A stretch of DNA of 9,547 nucleotides. Origin: Kiritimatiellia bacterium (GTDB lineage: Bacteria > Verrucomicrobiota > Kiritimatiellia > CAIQIC01 > Lenti-01). The notes beneath the pieces were generated by a model. The model had not been told where the DNA came from. It ran no database searches and saw only the letters and a program-made list of their open reading frames with translations. Position 1 is the first letter of the stretch; each line of letters opens with the position of its first letter. A program made the position numbers and the translations under genes. Below are positions 1 to 5,895 of the stretch, in pieces. Location: positions 1 through 9,547 of the forward strand of contig JAHDSS010000064.1 of the NCBI GenBank assembly GCA_018432565.1, written 5' to 3'.

Positions 1-1
1 C

Positions 2-982
2 ATCGGCTTCCACGTCGCCCGGGCGCTGCTCGACCGCGGCGACACCGTCACGGGTTTCGACAACCTCAACGACTACTACGACGTGACGCTCAAGGAGGCC
101 CGGCTCGCCCGCCTCCGCGCCCGCGACGGCTTTGCGTTCGTCCGGGGCGACCTGGCCGACGACTCCGCGGTGAAGGCGCTGTTTGCCGGCAAGCCCTTCG
201 ACCGGGTGATCCACCTGGCCGCGCAGGCCGGCGTGCGCTATTCGCTGACGAATCCCGGCTCCTACGTCCAGAGCAACCTCGTCGGCTTCCTGCACATTCT
301 CGAGGCCTGCCGCCACGCGAAGACCCCGCACCTGGCCTATGCCTCCAGCAGCTCCGTGTACGGTCTCAACGCGCATTTCCCGTTTTCGGTGCACGACAAC
401 GTGGACCATCCCGTCTCGCTCTACGCCGCCACCAAGAAGGCCAACGAGCTGATGGCCCACACCTATTCGCACCTCTACGGCCTGCCGACCACCGGCCTGC
501 GCTTCTTCACCGTATACGGCCCGTGGGGCCGCCCCGACATGGCGCTGTTCAAGTTCACCAGGGCCATCCTCGCCGGGGAACCCATTGACGTGTACAACCA
601 CGGGCGCATGCGCCGCGACTTCACCTACATCGACGACATTGTCCAGGGCGTCGTGCGCACCGCCGACCGCATCGCCGAACCCGATCCGGCGTTTGATCCG
701 GCCGCGCCCGATCCGGGCACCAGCCCCGCGCCCTACCGCGTGTACAACATCGGCAACCATACCCCCGTCGAACTGGACCGATTCATTGCCGTCATTGAAG
801 ACGTCCTGGGCCGGAAGGCCGTGCGCCGCAACCTGCCCATGCAGCCCGGCGACGTGGCCGCCACCTGCGCCGATGTCGAAGACCTGCGCCGCGACGTAGG
901 CTTCGCCCCCGCCACCCCCCTCGAAACCGGCATCGCCCGATTCGTCGAATGGTACCGGGATTACTACGGCGGCGGGGGATGA
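2..982 (+). CDS. UDP-glucuronate 4-epimerase-like SDR enzyme, 5' partial
   Basis: The frame is open from base 2 to the TGA at 980-982, giving 326 residues. The N-terminus lies outside the window, probably only about 12 residues that would hold the first part of the GxxGxxG NAD-binding loop. The visible start [14 protein letters not shown] is the rest of that Rossmann turn. [11 protein letters not shown] follows; this and the downstream LKEARLARL are typical of UDP-glucuronate epimerases (GAE/CapI/LpsL group). The extended-SDR active site is clear: SSSSVYG at 344-364 and the catalytic YAATK (Tyr at 422-424, Lys at 434-436). [15 protein letters not shown] and [10 protein letters not shown] are further family signatures. 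The enzyme would interconvert UDP-glucuronate and UDP-galacturonate in the cytoplasm for surface polysaccharide. The GTG at 83 is internal and not the start. The family assignment is firm. The exact sugar substrate is inferred from family resemblance, and a UDP-glucose or UDP-GlcNAc epimerase is less likely. Confidence 0.88.
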   Translation: MGFHVARALLDRGDTVTGFDNLNDYYDVTLKEARLARLRARDGFAFVRGDLADDSAVKALFAGKPFDRVIHLAAQAGVRYSLTNPGSYVQSNLVGFLHILEACRHAKTPHLAYASSSSVYGLNAHFPFSVHDNVDHPVSLYAATKKANELMAHTYSHLYGLPTTGLRFFTVYGPWGRPDMALFKFTRAILAGEPIDVYNHGRMRRDFTYIDDIVQGVVRTADRIAEPDPAFDPAAPDPGTSPAPYRVYNIGNHTPVELDRFIAVIEDVLGRKAVRRNLPMQPGDVAATCADVEDLRRDVGFAPATPLETGIARFVEWYRDYYGGGG

Positions 983-1024
983 GGAAGGATGGAAGACTGG
1001 AATGATGGAATGGCGGAAGAATGG
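983..1024. repeat. Degenerate GGAATGATGG-type direct repeats
   Basis: Immediately after the epimerase stop the sequence repeats GGAAG/GGAATG words: GGAAGGATGGAAGACTGG, then AATGATGGAATGGCGGAAG. It has a loose period of 8-10 bases and no coding character. It looks like a decayed member of a dispersed intergenic repeat family, the first of three in this spacer. Confidence 0.5.
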
Positions 1025-1030
1025 GTGCGG

Positions 1031-1156
1031 GTTTCCACGCCGTGGAAAACTTTTTTCCACGCTGTGGAAAATTCACCCCCGTTTTATCCACGCCATGGAA
1101 AATTTTTCATGAAGTTTTCCACGCCATGGAAACTATTTTTCCACACGGTGGAAAAC
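1031..1156. repeat. Cluster of five palindromes, TTTTCCAC-N3-GTGGAAAA type
   Basis: Five short palindromes lie in series with centres near 1040, 1062, 1094, 1124 and 1146. The best copies are TTTCCACG-C-CGTGGAAA (1032-1048), TTTTCCAC-GCT-GTGGAAAA (1053-1071) and TTTTCCAC-ACG-GTGGAAAA (1137-1155). The other two (around 1086-1103 and 1114-1133) keep only TCCA/TGGA or TTTCCA/TGGAAA arms around CGCCA. Three more copies lie at 6430-6501. The arms are conserved while the central bases vary, so the symmetry itself appears to be what is kept. No gene occupies this stretch. The open frames across it consist of repeat translation. Confidence 0.85.
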
Positions 1157-1186
1157 CGATGCCCTTTTCCGGGCCCCGGACCTCGG

Positions 1187-1223
1187 CTCTCCTGTCCCCT
1201 GTCTCCTGTCCCCTGACCCCTGA
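1187..1223 (-). repeat. Heptamer array (TGTCCCC/TGTCTCC), inverse of the array inside rseP
   Basis: Seven-base units run TGTCCCC (1193-1199), TGTCTCC (1200-1206), TGTCCCC (1207-1213) and TGACCCC (1214-1220), with a partial unit before and TGA after. On the complementary strand these read GGGGACA and GGAGACA, the units of the 17-copy array inside rseP at 4469-4587. The array ends directly at the purA ribosome binding site. Confidence 0.85.
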
Positions 1224-1228
1224 AAGGA
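1223..1228 (+). promoter_or_regulatory. Ribosome binding site of purA
   Basis: AAAGGA ends 7 bases before the ATG at 1236, a good Shine-Dalgarno match. It follows the heptamer array with only two bases between, so the repeat sits in the purA leader. Confidence 0.75.
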
Positions 1229-1235
1229 CTTCCCC

Positions 1236-2519
1236 ATGTCCACGACCATTCTGATCGGCGCCCAGTGGGGCGATGAAGGCAAAGGCAAGATCATTGACGT
1301 GCTGACCGAGCGCGTGGACTGGGTGGTGCGCGCGCAGGGGGGCAACAACGCGGGCCACACGGTGGAGGTGGGCGAGGAGCGTTTTGTGCTGCACCTGGTG
1401 CCCTCCGGCATCCTGCACGAAGGCAAGCGCTGCGTCATCGGCAACGGCGTCGTGCTGGATCCCGTCGCGCTGGTCGAGGAAATCCAGGGCGTGGCGGCGC
1501 GGGGCTTTCCGGTGGAGGGCCGCCTGTTCATCAGCGACCGCGCCCACGTGGTCTTTCCGTACCACCGGATGCTCGACGCGCAGGGCGAGGCGCGCCGCGC
1601 CAAGGGCGACCAGATCGGCACGACGCAGCGCGGCATCGGCCCGGCCTACAGCGACAAGGCCGCGCGCTTCGGCCTGCGCATGGCCGACTTGGTCGATCCG
1701 GAATTCCCCGCGCTGCTGAAGGCGCGGGTGGAGGAAAAGAACCGCGCGCTGGCCGCGCTGGGCGCGCCGGTGGCGGACTATGACGACGTGCTGGCCGCCG
1801 TGCAGCAGGCGATGGAGACGCTGCGCCCGCTGGTGTGCGACACCGTGCCGCTGCTGCATGCCGCCGTCCGCGCGGGCGAGCACATCCTGTTCGAGGGCGC
1901 GCAGGGCATCCTGCTCGACATTGATTTCGGCACGTACCCGTTCGTGACGAGCTCCAACGCCGGCAGCGGCGGCGCCAGCACCGGCTCCGGCGTGCCGCCC
2001 AACCGCATGGACCGCGTGGTCGGCGTGCTGAAAGCCTACACCACCCGGGTGGGCGAGGGGCCGTTCCCCACCGAGCTGCACGACGCCGACGGCGAAGAAC
2101 TGCGGCGCGTCGGGCGCGAATTCGGCGCGACCACGGGCCGCCCGCGCCGCTGCGGCTGGTTCGATGCCGTGGTGGCCCGTCACGCCGTCATGACCTGCGG
2201 CGTGGACGAATGGGCGCTGACCAAGCTCGACGTGCTGGACGGCTTCGAGACGCTGAAAATCTGCACCGCCTACGAGCTGGACGGCCGCCGCATCGAGCAC
2301 TTCCCCGCCAACGTCCGCGAGGTGGCCCGCTGCCGGCCCGTGTACGAGGAGTGGCCCGGCTGGCGCACCTCCACCCGCGGCGCGGCCCGCTTCGACGACC
2401 TGCCCGACGCCGCCCGGCGCTACATCGCCCGCCTCGAAGACGTCACCGGCGCGCCCGCCGGCATTCTCTCGCTCGGCCCGCGCCGCGCCGACACCCTGTT
2501 TCGGGAGATGCCCCGATGA
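1236..2519 (+). CDS. purA: Adenylosuccinate synthetase
   Basis: This 427-residue protein has the normal length of the family. It catalyses the GTP-dependent joining of IMP and aspartate to adenylosuccinate, the first committed step to AMP, in the cytoplasm. The N-terminal P-loop GAQWGDEGKGK holds the catalytic Asp13, and NNAGHT supplies His41; both numbers match the E. coli enzyme. QRGIGPAYSDKAAR is the IMP-binding segment. RMDRVVGVLKAYTTRVGEGP and FGATTGRPRRCGWFD are further signatures, and TKLDVLDG is the guanine-recognition region. The ATG at 1236 is supported by AAAGGA 7 bases upstream and by the standard N-terminus. The stop overlaps the uppS start in ATGA (2516-2519), so the two genes are probably translationally coupled. 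The 250-base leader is made of repeats and no clear promoter was recognised in it. The coding sequence appears intact. Confidence 0.98.
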   Translation: MSTTILIGAQWGDEGKGKIIDVLTERVDWVVRAQGGNNAGHTVEVGEERFVLHLVPSGILHEGKRCVIGNGVVLDPVALVEEIQGVAARGFPVEGRLFISDRAHVVFPYHRMLDAQGEARRAKGDQIGTTQRGIGPAYSDKAARFGLRMADLVDPEFPALLKARVEEKNRALAALGAPVADYDDVLAAVQQAMETLRPLVCDTVPLLHAAVRAGEHILFEGAQGILLDIDFGTYPFVTSSNAGSGGASTGSGVPPNRMDRVVGVLKAYTTRVGEGPFPTELHDADGEELRRVGREFGATTGRPRRCGWFDAVVARHAVMTCGVDEWALTKLDVLDGFETLKICTAYELDGRRIEHFPANVREVARCRPVYEEWPGWRTSTRGAARFDDLPDAARRYIARLEDVTGAPAGILSLGPRRADTLFREMPR

Positions 2520-3241
2520 CCGGCGCCCGGGAAACCGCCGTCTGCATCCCGCGCCATGTCGCCGTCATCATGGACGGCAACGGCCGCTGGGCGAAACAGC
2601 GCGGCCGGCCCCGGCTGTTCGGCCACCGCGCCGGGGCGGAGTCGCTGCGCGCGGTGCTGCGCGCCTGCCGCGACCACGGCGTGGAATATCTCACTGTGTA
2701 CGCCTTCAGCACCGAAAACTGGGTGCGGCCCAAGGACGAAGTCGGCGGGCTGATGTCGCTGCTGAAGACGTTCCTGAAAAAGGACGAACACGAGCTGCAC
2801 GAGAACCAGGTACGCCTGCGCGTGACCGGGCGCATCGAGGACCTTCCCCGGTCCGTTCGGACCGAGCTGGAGCGCGTGATGGAGGCCACGAAGGCCTACA
2901 CCCGCTGGCATCTGATCCTGGCCCTGAGCTACGGCGGCCGCACCGAGATCATGGATGCCGTCCGCGCCATCGCCCGCAAGGTCAAAACCGGCGAGCTGGA
3001 GCCCGAGGCGGTGGATGAAACGGTGATTTCGCGCCATCTGTACCTGCCCGACGTGCCCGATCCGGATCTGATGATCCGCACCAGCGGGGAGCTGCGCCTC
3101 AGCAATTTCCTGCTCTGGGAACTCTCCTACGCCGAGTTCTACTTCACCGACACCCTCTGGCCGGACTTCCGCGAGCCCCAGTTCGCGGAAGCCCTGGCCG
3201 AATACTCGCGGCGCCAGCGCCGCTTTGGAGCCCCCTCGTGA
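2516..3241 (+). CDS. uppS: Undecaprenyl diphosphate synthase (cis-prenyltransferase)
   Basis: This 241-residue protein extends farnesyl diphosphate with isopentenyl diphosphate units in cis, making the lipid carrier for peptidoglycan and surface glycans. HVAVIMDGNGRWAKQRG near the N-terminus carries the catalytic, magnesium-binding Asp20. The next blocks are GHRAGAESLR and LTVYAFSTENW. The C-terminal IPP-binding signature RTSGELRLSNFLLWELSYAE starts at Arg188. The chosen start is the ATG at 2516 overlapping the purA stop. The frame stays open upstream into purA, but a longer protein would add residues foreign to the family. GGGAG at 2503-2507 is a plausible ribosome binding site. The stop overlaps the cdsA start (GTGA, 3238-3241). 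UppS beside CdsA is a widely conserved arrangement. A short C-terminal tail rich in Arg follows the last conserved block, as in many relatives. Confidence 0.97.
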   Translation: MTGARETAVCIPRHVAVIMDGNGRWAKQRGRPRLFGHRAGAESLRAVLRACRDHGVEYLTVYAFSTENWVRPKDEVGGLMSLLKTFLKKDEHELHENQVRLRVTGRIEDLPRSVRTELERVMEATKAYTRWHLILALSYGGRTEIMDAVRAIARKVKTGELEPEAVDETVISRHLYLPDVPDPDLMIRTSGELRLSNFLLWELSYAEFYFTDTLWPDFREPQFAEALAEYSRRQRRFGAPS

Positions 3242-4122
3242 ACCTTCCCGCCATCAAGCACCGCCTCGTCAGCGGTTTTTCCATCGCCGCCGTTCTGTTC
3301 ACGGTGTTCTTCCTGATGCCCGACGTGGCCGCGCCGTTCATTCTGGCCGCGCTGGCTGCGGTCATGGCCCTCGAGTTCTACCAGCTGATGACCGCCGCCG
3401 GCATCCCGAACTTCGACCGCTACGGCGTCCTTGGCTGCGTGGCGCTCGTGGGGGTCACCTGGTTCGCCGGCTGGCGCACCGGACACGGCGCCGACGGCGC
3501 CTGGGATGCCGTTGTCCTGTTTCTGATCGTGATCGGCATTTTCCTGCGCCAGTTTCCGCAGAAGGACAATCCGGCCCCGCTGCAGACGATCGGCGGGACG
3601 CTGTTCGGCGTGCTGTACATCGGTCTGCTGTGGAGTTTCATGGGCAAGTTGATCCTGTTCGGGCGTCCGGCGGCGTTCGAGGGCATCTACTGGCCGGGCC
3701 GCTGGCTGCTGCTCTACGCCGTGTTCGCGGCCAAGTTCACGGACATCGGCGCCTATCTGATCGGGTGCGTGCTCGGCCGCCACAAGCTGATTCCGCGCAT
3801 TTCGCCCGCCAAGTCGTGGGAAGGCGTGTTCGGCGGCATCGTCATCGGCACGCTCGCCGGCACGCTGCTGGTGTGGGGTCTCGAATTCTCCGCCTATCCC
3901 CTCGGCCGCCTGGGCCTGACCCCCCTGCGCGCCATCCCCCTCGGCGTCTTTCTCTCCGTCTGCGCCGTCGTCGGCGACCTCGTCGAATCGCTCTTCAAGC
4001 GCGCGGCCGCCGTCAAGGATTCCGGCGGCATCGTCCCCGGCATGGGCGGCACCCTCGACGTCCTCGACAGCATCCTCTTCACCGCCCCGGGGGTGTATTT
4101 GTTTCTCAGGCTGGTCGCCTGA
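3238..4122 (+). CDS. cdsA: Phosphatidate cytidylyltransferase (CDP-diacylglycerol synthase)
   Basis: This 294-residue integral membrane protein makes CDP-diacylglycerol from phosphatidate and CTP, the branch point of phospholipid synthesis. Several hydrophobic segments are visible, including SIAAVLFTVFFLM, FILAALAAVMALEF, AVVLFLIVIGIFL, LLLYAVFAA and IVIGTLAGTLLVWG. FTDIGAYLIG (Asp169) and KLIPRISPAKSWEG are conserved catalytic-face motifs. The C-terminal family signature starts SLFKRAAAVKDSGG (Ser251) and continues PGMGGTLDVLDS. The classical pattern has His after PG and Arg after LD; here these are Met269 and Val275. The start is GTG, in a 4-base overlap with uppS, with GGAG 7 bases before it. 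The last 75 codons switch strongly to C-ending codons. A 12-base-pair hairpin spans the stop codon. Identity is firm from motifs and context. Confidence 0.95.
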   Translation: MNLPAIKHRLVSGFSIAAVLFTVFFLMPDVAAPFILAALAAVMALEFYQLMTAAGIPNFDRYGVLGCVALVGVTWFAGWRTGHGADGAWDAVVLFLIVIGIFLRQFPQKDNPAPLQTIGGTLFGVLYIGLLWSFMGKLILFGRPAAFEGIYWPGRWLLLYAVFAAKFTDIGAYLIGCVLGRHKLIPRISPAKSWEGVFGGIVIGTLAGTLLVWGLEFSAYPLGRLGLTPLRAIPLGVFLSVCAVVGDLVESLFKRAAAVKDSGGIVPGMGGTLDVLDSILFTAPGVYLFLRLVA

Positions 4123-4128
4123 GAAACA
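4100..4128 (+). terminator. Perfect 12-bp hairpin across the cdsA stop codon
   Basis: TGTTTCTCAGGC (4100-4111) pairs perfectly with GCCTGAGAAACA (4117-4128) around a 5-base loop, TGGTC. The stem covers the last cdsA codons and the TGA at 4120-4122. No T-run follows, so it is not a standard intrinsic terminator. It could slow 3' exonuclease decay or partly attenuate transcription into rseP. The stem is seen directly; its function is inferred. Confidence 0.5.
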
Positions 4129-4140
4129 GGAGCCAGGAAA

Positions 4141-4211
4141 CAGAATTCTGGAGTCAGAATGAAAACCCGTTCGAACACCGATTCTGAATCCTGAATCCTG
4201 AATTCTGAATA
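4141..4211. repeat. Inverted heptamer repeat (CTGAATC family) between cdsA and rseP
   Basis: On the right, four seven-base units follow one another: CTGAATC (4184-4190), CTGAATC (4191-4197), CTGAATT (4198-4204) and CTGAATA (4205-4211). On the left, 4141-4160 (CAGAATTCTGGAGTCAGAAT) matches the reverse complement of the right arm at 18 of 20 bases if one heptamer is skipped. A 20-base spacer (4161-4180) separates the arms. The CAGAATTCTG at the left end is also a palindrome in itself. The array ends 3 bases before the rseP ribosome binding site. Confidence 0.8.
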
Positions 4212-4214
4212 CCC

Positions 4215-4220
4215 AAAGGA
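4215..4220 (+). promoter_or_regulatory. Ribosome binding site that decides the rseP start
   Basis: AAAGGA lies 6 bases before the ATG at 4227. The in-frame TTG at 4221 touches this site directly and would leave no spacing, so the ATG is preferred. Confidence 0.75.
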
Positions 4221-4226
4221 TTGACC

Positions 4227-5735
4227 ATGTTCCTTCTTCCCATCCTCGCCATTGTCCTGCTGTTCAGCCTGAGCATCTTCGTCCACGAGCTCGGGCATTT
4301 CCTCGCGGCGCGCGCGCTGGGCATGGCGGCGGACGTGTTTTCCATCGGCATGGGGCCCGCGCTGTGGAAGCGCCGATTCGGCGCGACGGTCTGGAAAATC
4401 GGCGCCATCCCCTTCGGCGGCTATGTCGCCCTGCCGCAGATGGATCCGAACTCGTTCCTGGAGGGAAGGGAGACAGGAGACAGGGGACAGGGGGCAGGGG
4501 ACAGGGGACAGGAGACAGGGGACAGGGGACAGGAGACAGGGGACAGGGGACAGGAGACAGGGGACAGGGGACAGGGGGCAGGAGACAACAGGGGACAGGG
4601 TTCAGGGGTGGAGGGGGCTGAATCCCGACCCCTGAACCCCGAACCCCGCATCCTTCCCCGCGTGGCGCCGTGGAAGAAAATCATCGTGTCCGTTTCCGGC
4701 GCGGCGGGGAACGTCGTCTTTGCCTTTCTGCTGGCGACGGTGGTGTGGATCGCCGGCAAGCCGTCGTCGCTGCAGGAACGCAGCGCCGTCATCGGGTTTG
4801 TCGAAGCGGACAGCGCCGCCGCCGCCGCGGGGCTGGCGCCCGGCGATGAAATTCTGGCGCTCAACGGGCGTCCGGTCGCCTCGTGGCTCGAACTGGCGGA
4901 AGGAGTCGCGCTGGCCCCGGCCGATGCCGTGACGCTGCGCGTGCGCGCGCCGGCCGGCAGCGGGCGCGATGTCGCCCTTGAGTTGGAAGCCTCCGAGGTC
5001 GGCTTGCGGATGCTGCCCGGGCTGGACGGCCTGGCCCCCTGCCATGTCGCCGCCCTGATGCCCGGGTCCGGCGCAGAGGCCGCGGGGCTGCGGCCCGGCG
5101 ATCAGATTCTCCGCTACGACGGCCGGCAGATCTACAGCCGGGCCCATCTCAGCCAGCTGGTGGAAGCCGCCGGGGCGCGCCCCGCCGAAATCGTCGTGCT
5201 GCGCGGCGGACAGGAAGTCGCCGCCGCGGTCGAATCCACCTTCGACGAAGACAGCGGCCGGCGGCTGATCGGCATTGAGTTCAACACCCTGAGCGACCTG
5301 GATTACGCGACCCGGACGCATCCGACGCCCTGGGCGCAGGTCAAGAGCCATGCCGGGAGCATTTTCCGTTTTCTGGGGGCGCTGACGACGCCGGCCACCT
5401 CCGGGGCGGCCGCGGGCGCCGTCGGCGGGCCGGTGCTGATTCTGATCATGCTCTGGCTGATGGTCAAATCCAGCTTCGTGCTCGCCATCTGGTTCACGGG
5501 CCTGCTCAACGTCAATCTGGCCATTCTCAATCTGCTGCCGGTGCCGATTCTCGACGGCGGCCATGTCGTGATGAATCTCTACGAATGGATCGTCCGGCGT
5601 CCGCCGCCGCCCCGGGTGGTCAACGCCCTGGCCAACGTTTTCGCCGTCCTGTTCATCGCGCTGTTTCTCCTGCTGATCTACCGGGACAGCGTGCGCCACC
5701 TGCTCCCGCCCCTGCGCCACTGGTTCGGCGGATAG
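4227..5735 (+). CDS. rseP: Site-2 intramembrane zinc metalloprotease with repeat-derived insert
   Basis: This 502-residue RseP/MucP-type protease cuts anti-sigma factors or similar targets within the membrane. Helix 1 carries the zinc motif HELGH (His20, Glu21, His24). GAIPFGGYVALPQMDP is the conserved loop after it. Residues about 81-142 are a hydrophilic insert rich in GDRGQET heptapeptides, encoded by tandem seven-base repeats. The protein then resumes with APWKKIIVSVSGAAGNVVFA (from residue 147), the second conserved membrane block. Two PDZ domains follow, about 189-267 and 272-354, each with a GLxPGD loop. NLLPVPILDGGH (Asn435, Asp443) supplies the third zinc ligand, followed by C-terminal helices. 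E. coli RseP has 450 residues, so the insert roughly accounts for the extra length. All catalytic motifs remain in one frame, so the gene is probably functional. In many bacteria dxr lies between cdsA and rseP; it is absent here. Confidence 0.95.
   Translation: MFLLPILAIVLLFSLSIFVHELGHFLAARALGMAADVFSIGMGPALWKRRFGATVWKIGAIPFGGYVALPQMDPNSFLEGRETGDRGQGAGDRGQETGDRGQETGDRGQETGDRGQGAGDNRGQGSGVEGAESRPLNPEPRILPRVAPWKKIIVSVSGAAGNVVFAFLLATVVWIAGKPSSLQERSAVIGFVEADSAAAAAGLAPGDEILALNGRPVASWLELAEGVALAPADAVTLRVRAPAGSGRDVALELEASEVGLRMLPGLDGLAPCHVAALMPGSGAEAAGLRPGDQILRYDGRQIYSRAHLSQLVEAAGARPAEIVVLRGGQEVAAAVESTFDEDSGRRLIGIEFNTLSDLDYATRTHPTPWAQVKSHAGSIFRFLGALTTPATSGAAAGAVGGPVLILIMLWLMVKSSFVLAIWFTGLLNVNLAILNLLPVPILDGGHVVMNLYEWIVRRPPPPRVVNALANVFAVLFIALFLLLIYRDSVRHLLPPLRHWFGG
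4469..4597 (+). repeat. Tandem heptamer array inside rseP (GGRGACA x17, plus one)
   Basis: Seventeen uninterrupted seven-base units fill 4469-4587, nearly all GGGGACA or GGAGACA, with two GGGGGCA. Three bases (ACA) and one more GGGGACA (4591-4597) follow. In the middle the units alternate as one GGAGACA then two GGGGACA, giving a 21-base higher-order period read as the heptapeptide GDRGQET. The array lies within the rseP reading frame without breaking it. Confidence 0.95.
4598..4652 (+). repeat. Second heptamer array and 12-bp inverted repeat inside rseP
   Basis: GGGTTCAGGGGT (4598-4609) is the exact reverse complement of ACCCCTGAACCC (4628-4639), with an 18-base loop. The right side forms five seven-base units at 4618-4652: CTGAATC, CCGACCC, CTGAACC, CCGAACC and CCGCATC. 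The first unit equals the main unit of the spacer repeat upstream of rseP. The stretch is translated as part of RseP (about residues 125-142). Confidence 0.85.
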
Positions 5736-5797
5736 CGCCGCCGCGGGGAAGGGGGGGGGTAAATTGCCTATGCGTTTGCATCAGGAAGTCGCCCGAA

Positions 5798-5827
5798 AAA
5801 TTATAGTTATTGCAATAACTATATTTT
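5798..5827. promoter_or_regulatory. AT-rich palindrome with AGTTAT-N4-ATAACT core
   Basis: Bases 5802-5823 form a perfect 22-base palindrome centred on TGCA. Allowing one mismatched pair, the symmetry reaches 5798-5827 (14 of 15 pairs). The core AGTTAT-TGCA-ATAACT has the same half-sites and spacing as the palindrome at 6536-6563. It lies 62 bases after the rseP stop. With A residues before and TTTT after, it could also act as a weak bidirectional terminator, but the stem is very AT-rich. An operator is an equally open reading. Confidence 0.5.
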
Positions 5828-5895
5828 GGACAATCGGTCGCTTCGCGCTTTTGTGTTTTCGTGGTTGGGCAGTCCCGATCCGCAGCCGGAATAAA

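Noticed and set aside
1031..1156. CRISPR array
   Set aside because: The repeats are short palindromes of about 19 bases with varying centres and spacing of 22-32 bases. There are no unique spacers of constant length and no cas genes.
989..1254. Small open frames across the purA leader
   Set aside because: They consist of translated palindromes and heptamers and run into the purA start region.
1107..2300. 397-codon minus-strand frame opposite purA
   Set aside because: It is antisense to an intact conserved gene, with low-complexity composition and its tail in the palindrome cluster.
4421..4864. Minus-strand frame with Ser-Pro-Val-Ser-Cys-Pro-Leu repeats
   Set aside because: It is the complement of the heptamer array inside rseP. 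The plus frame carries the conserved protease.
5726..5740. CGGCG-GATAG-CGCCG hairpin at the rseP stop as a terminator
   Set aside because: The stem has only 5 base pairs and is followed by G-rich sequence without a T-run.
5751..5759. Run of nine G as a phase-variable tract
   Set aside because: It lies outside any reading frame and has no recognised promoter beside it, so a switching role cannot be supported; length error in sequencing is also possible.
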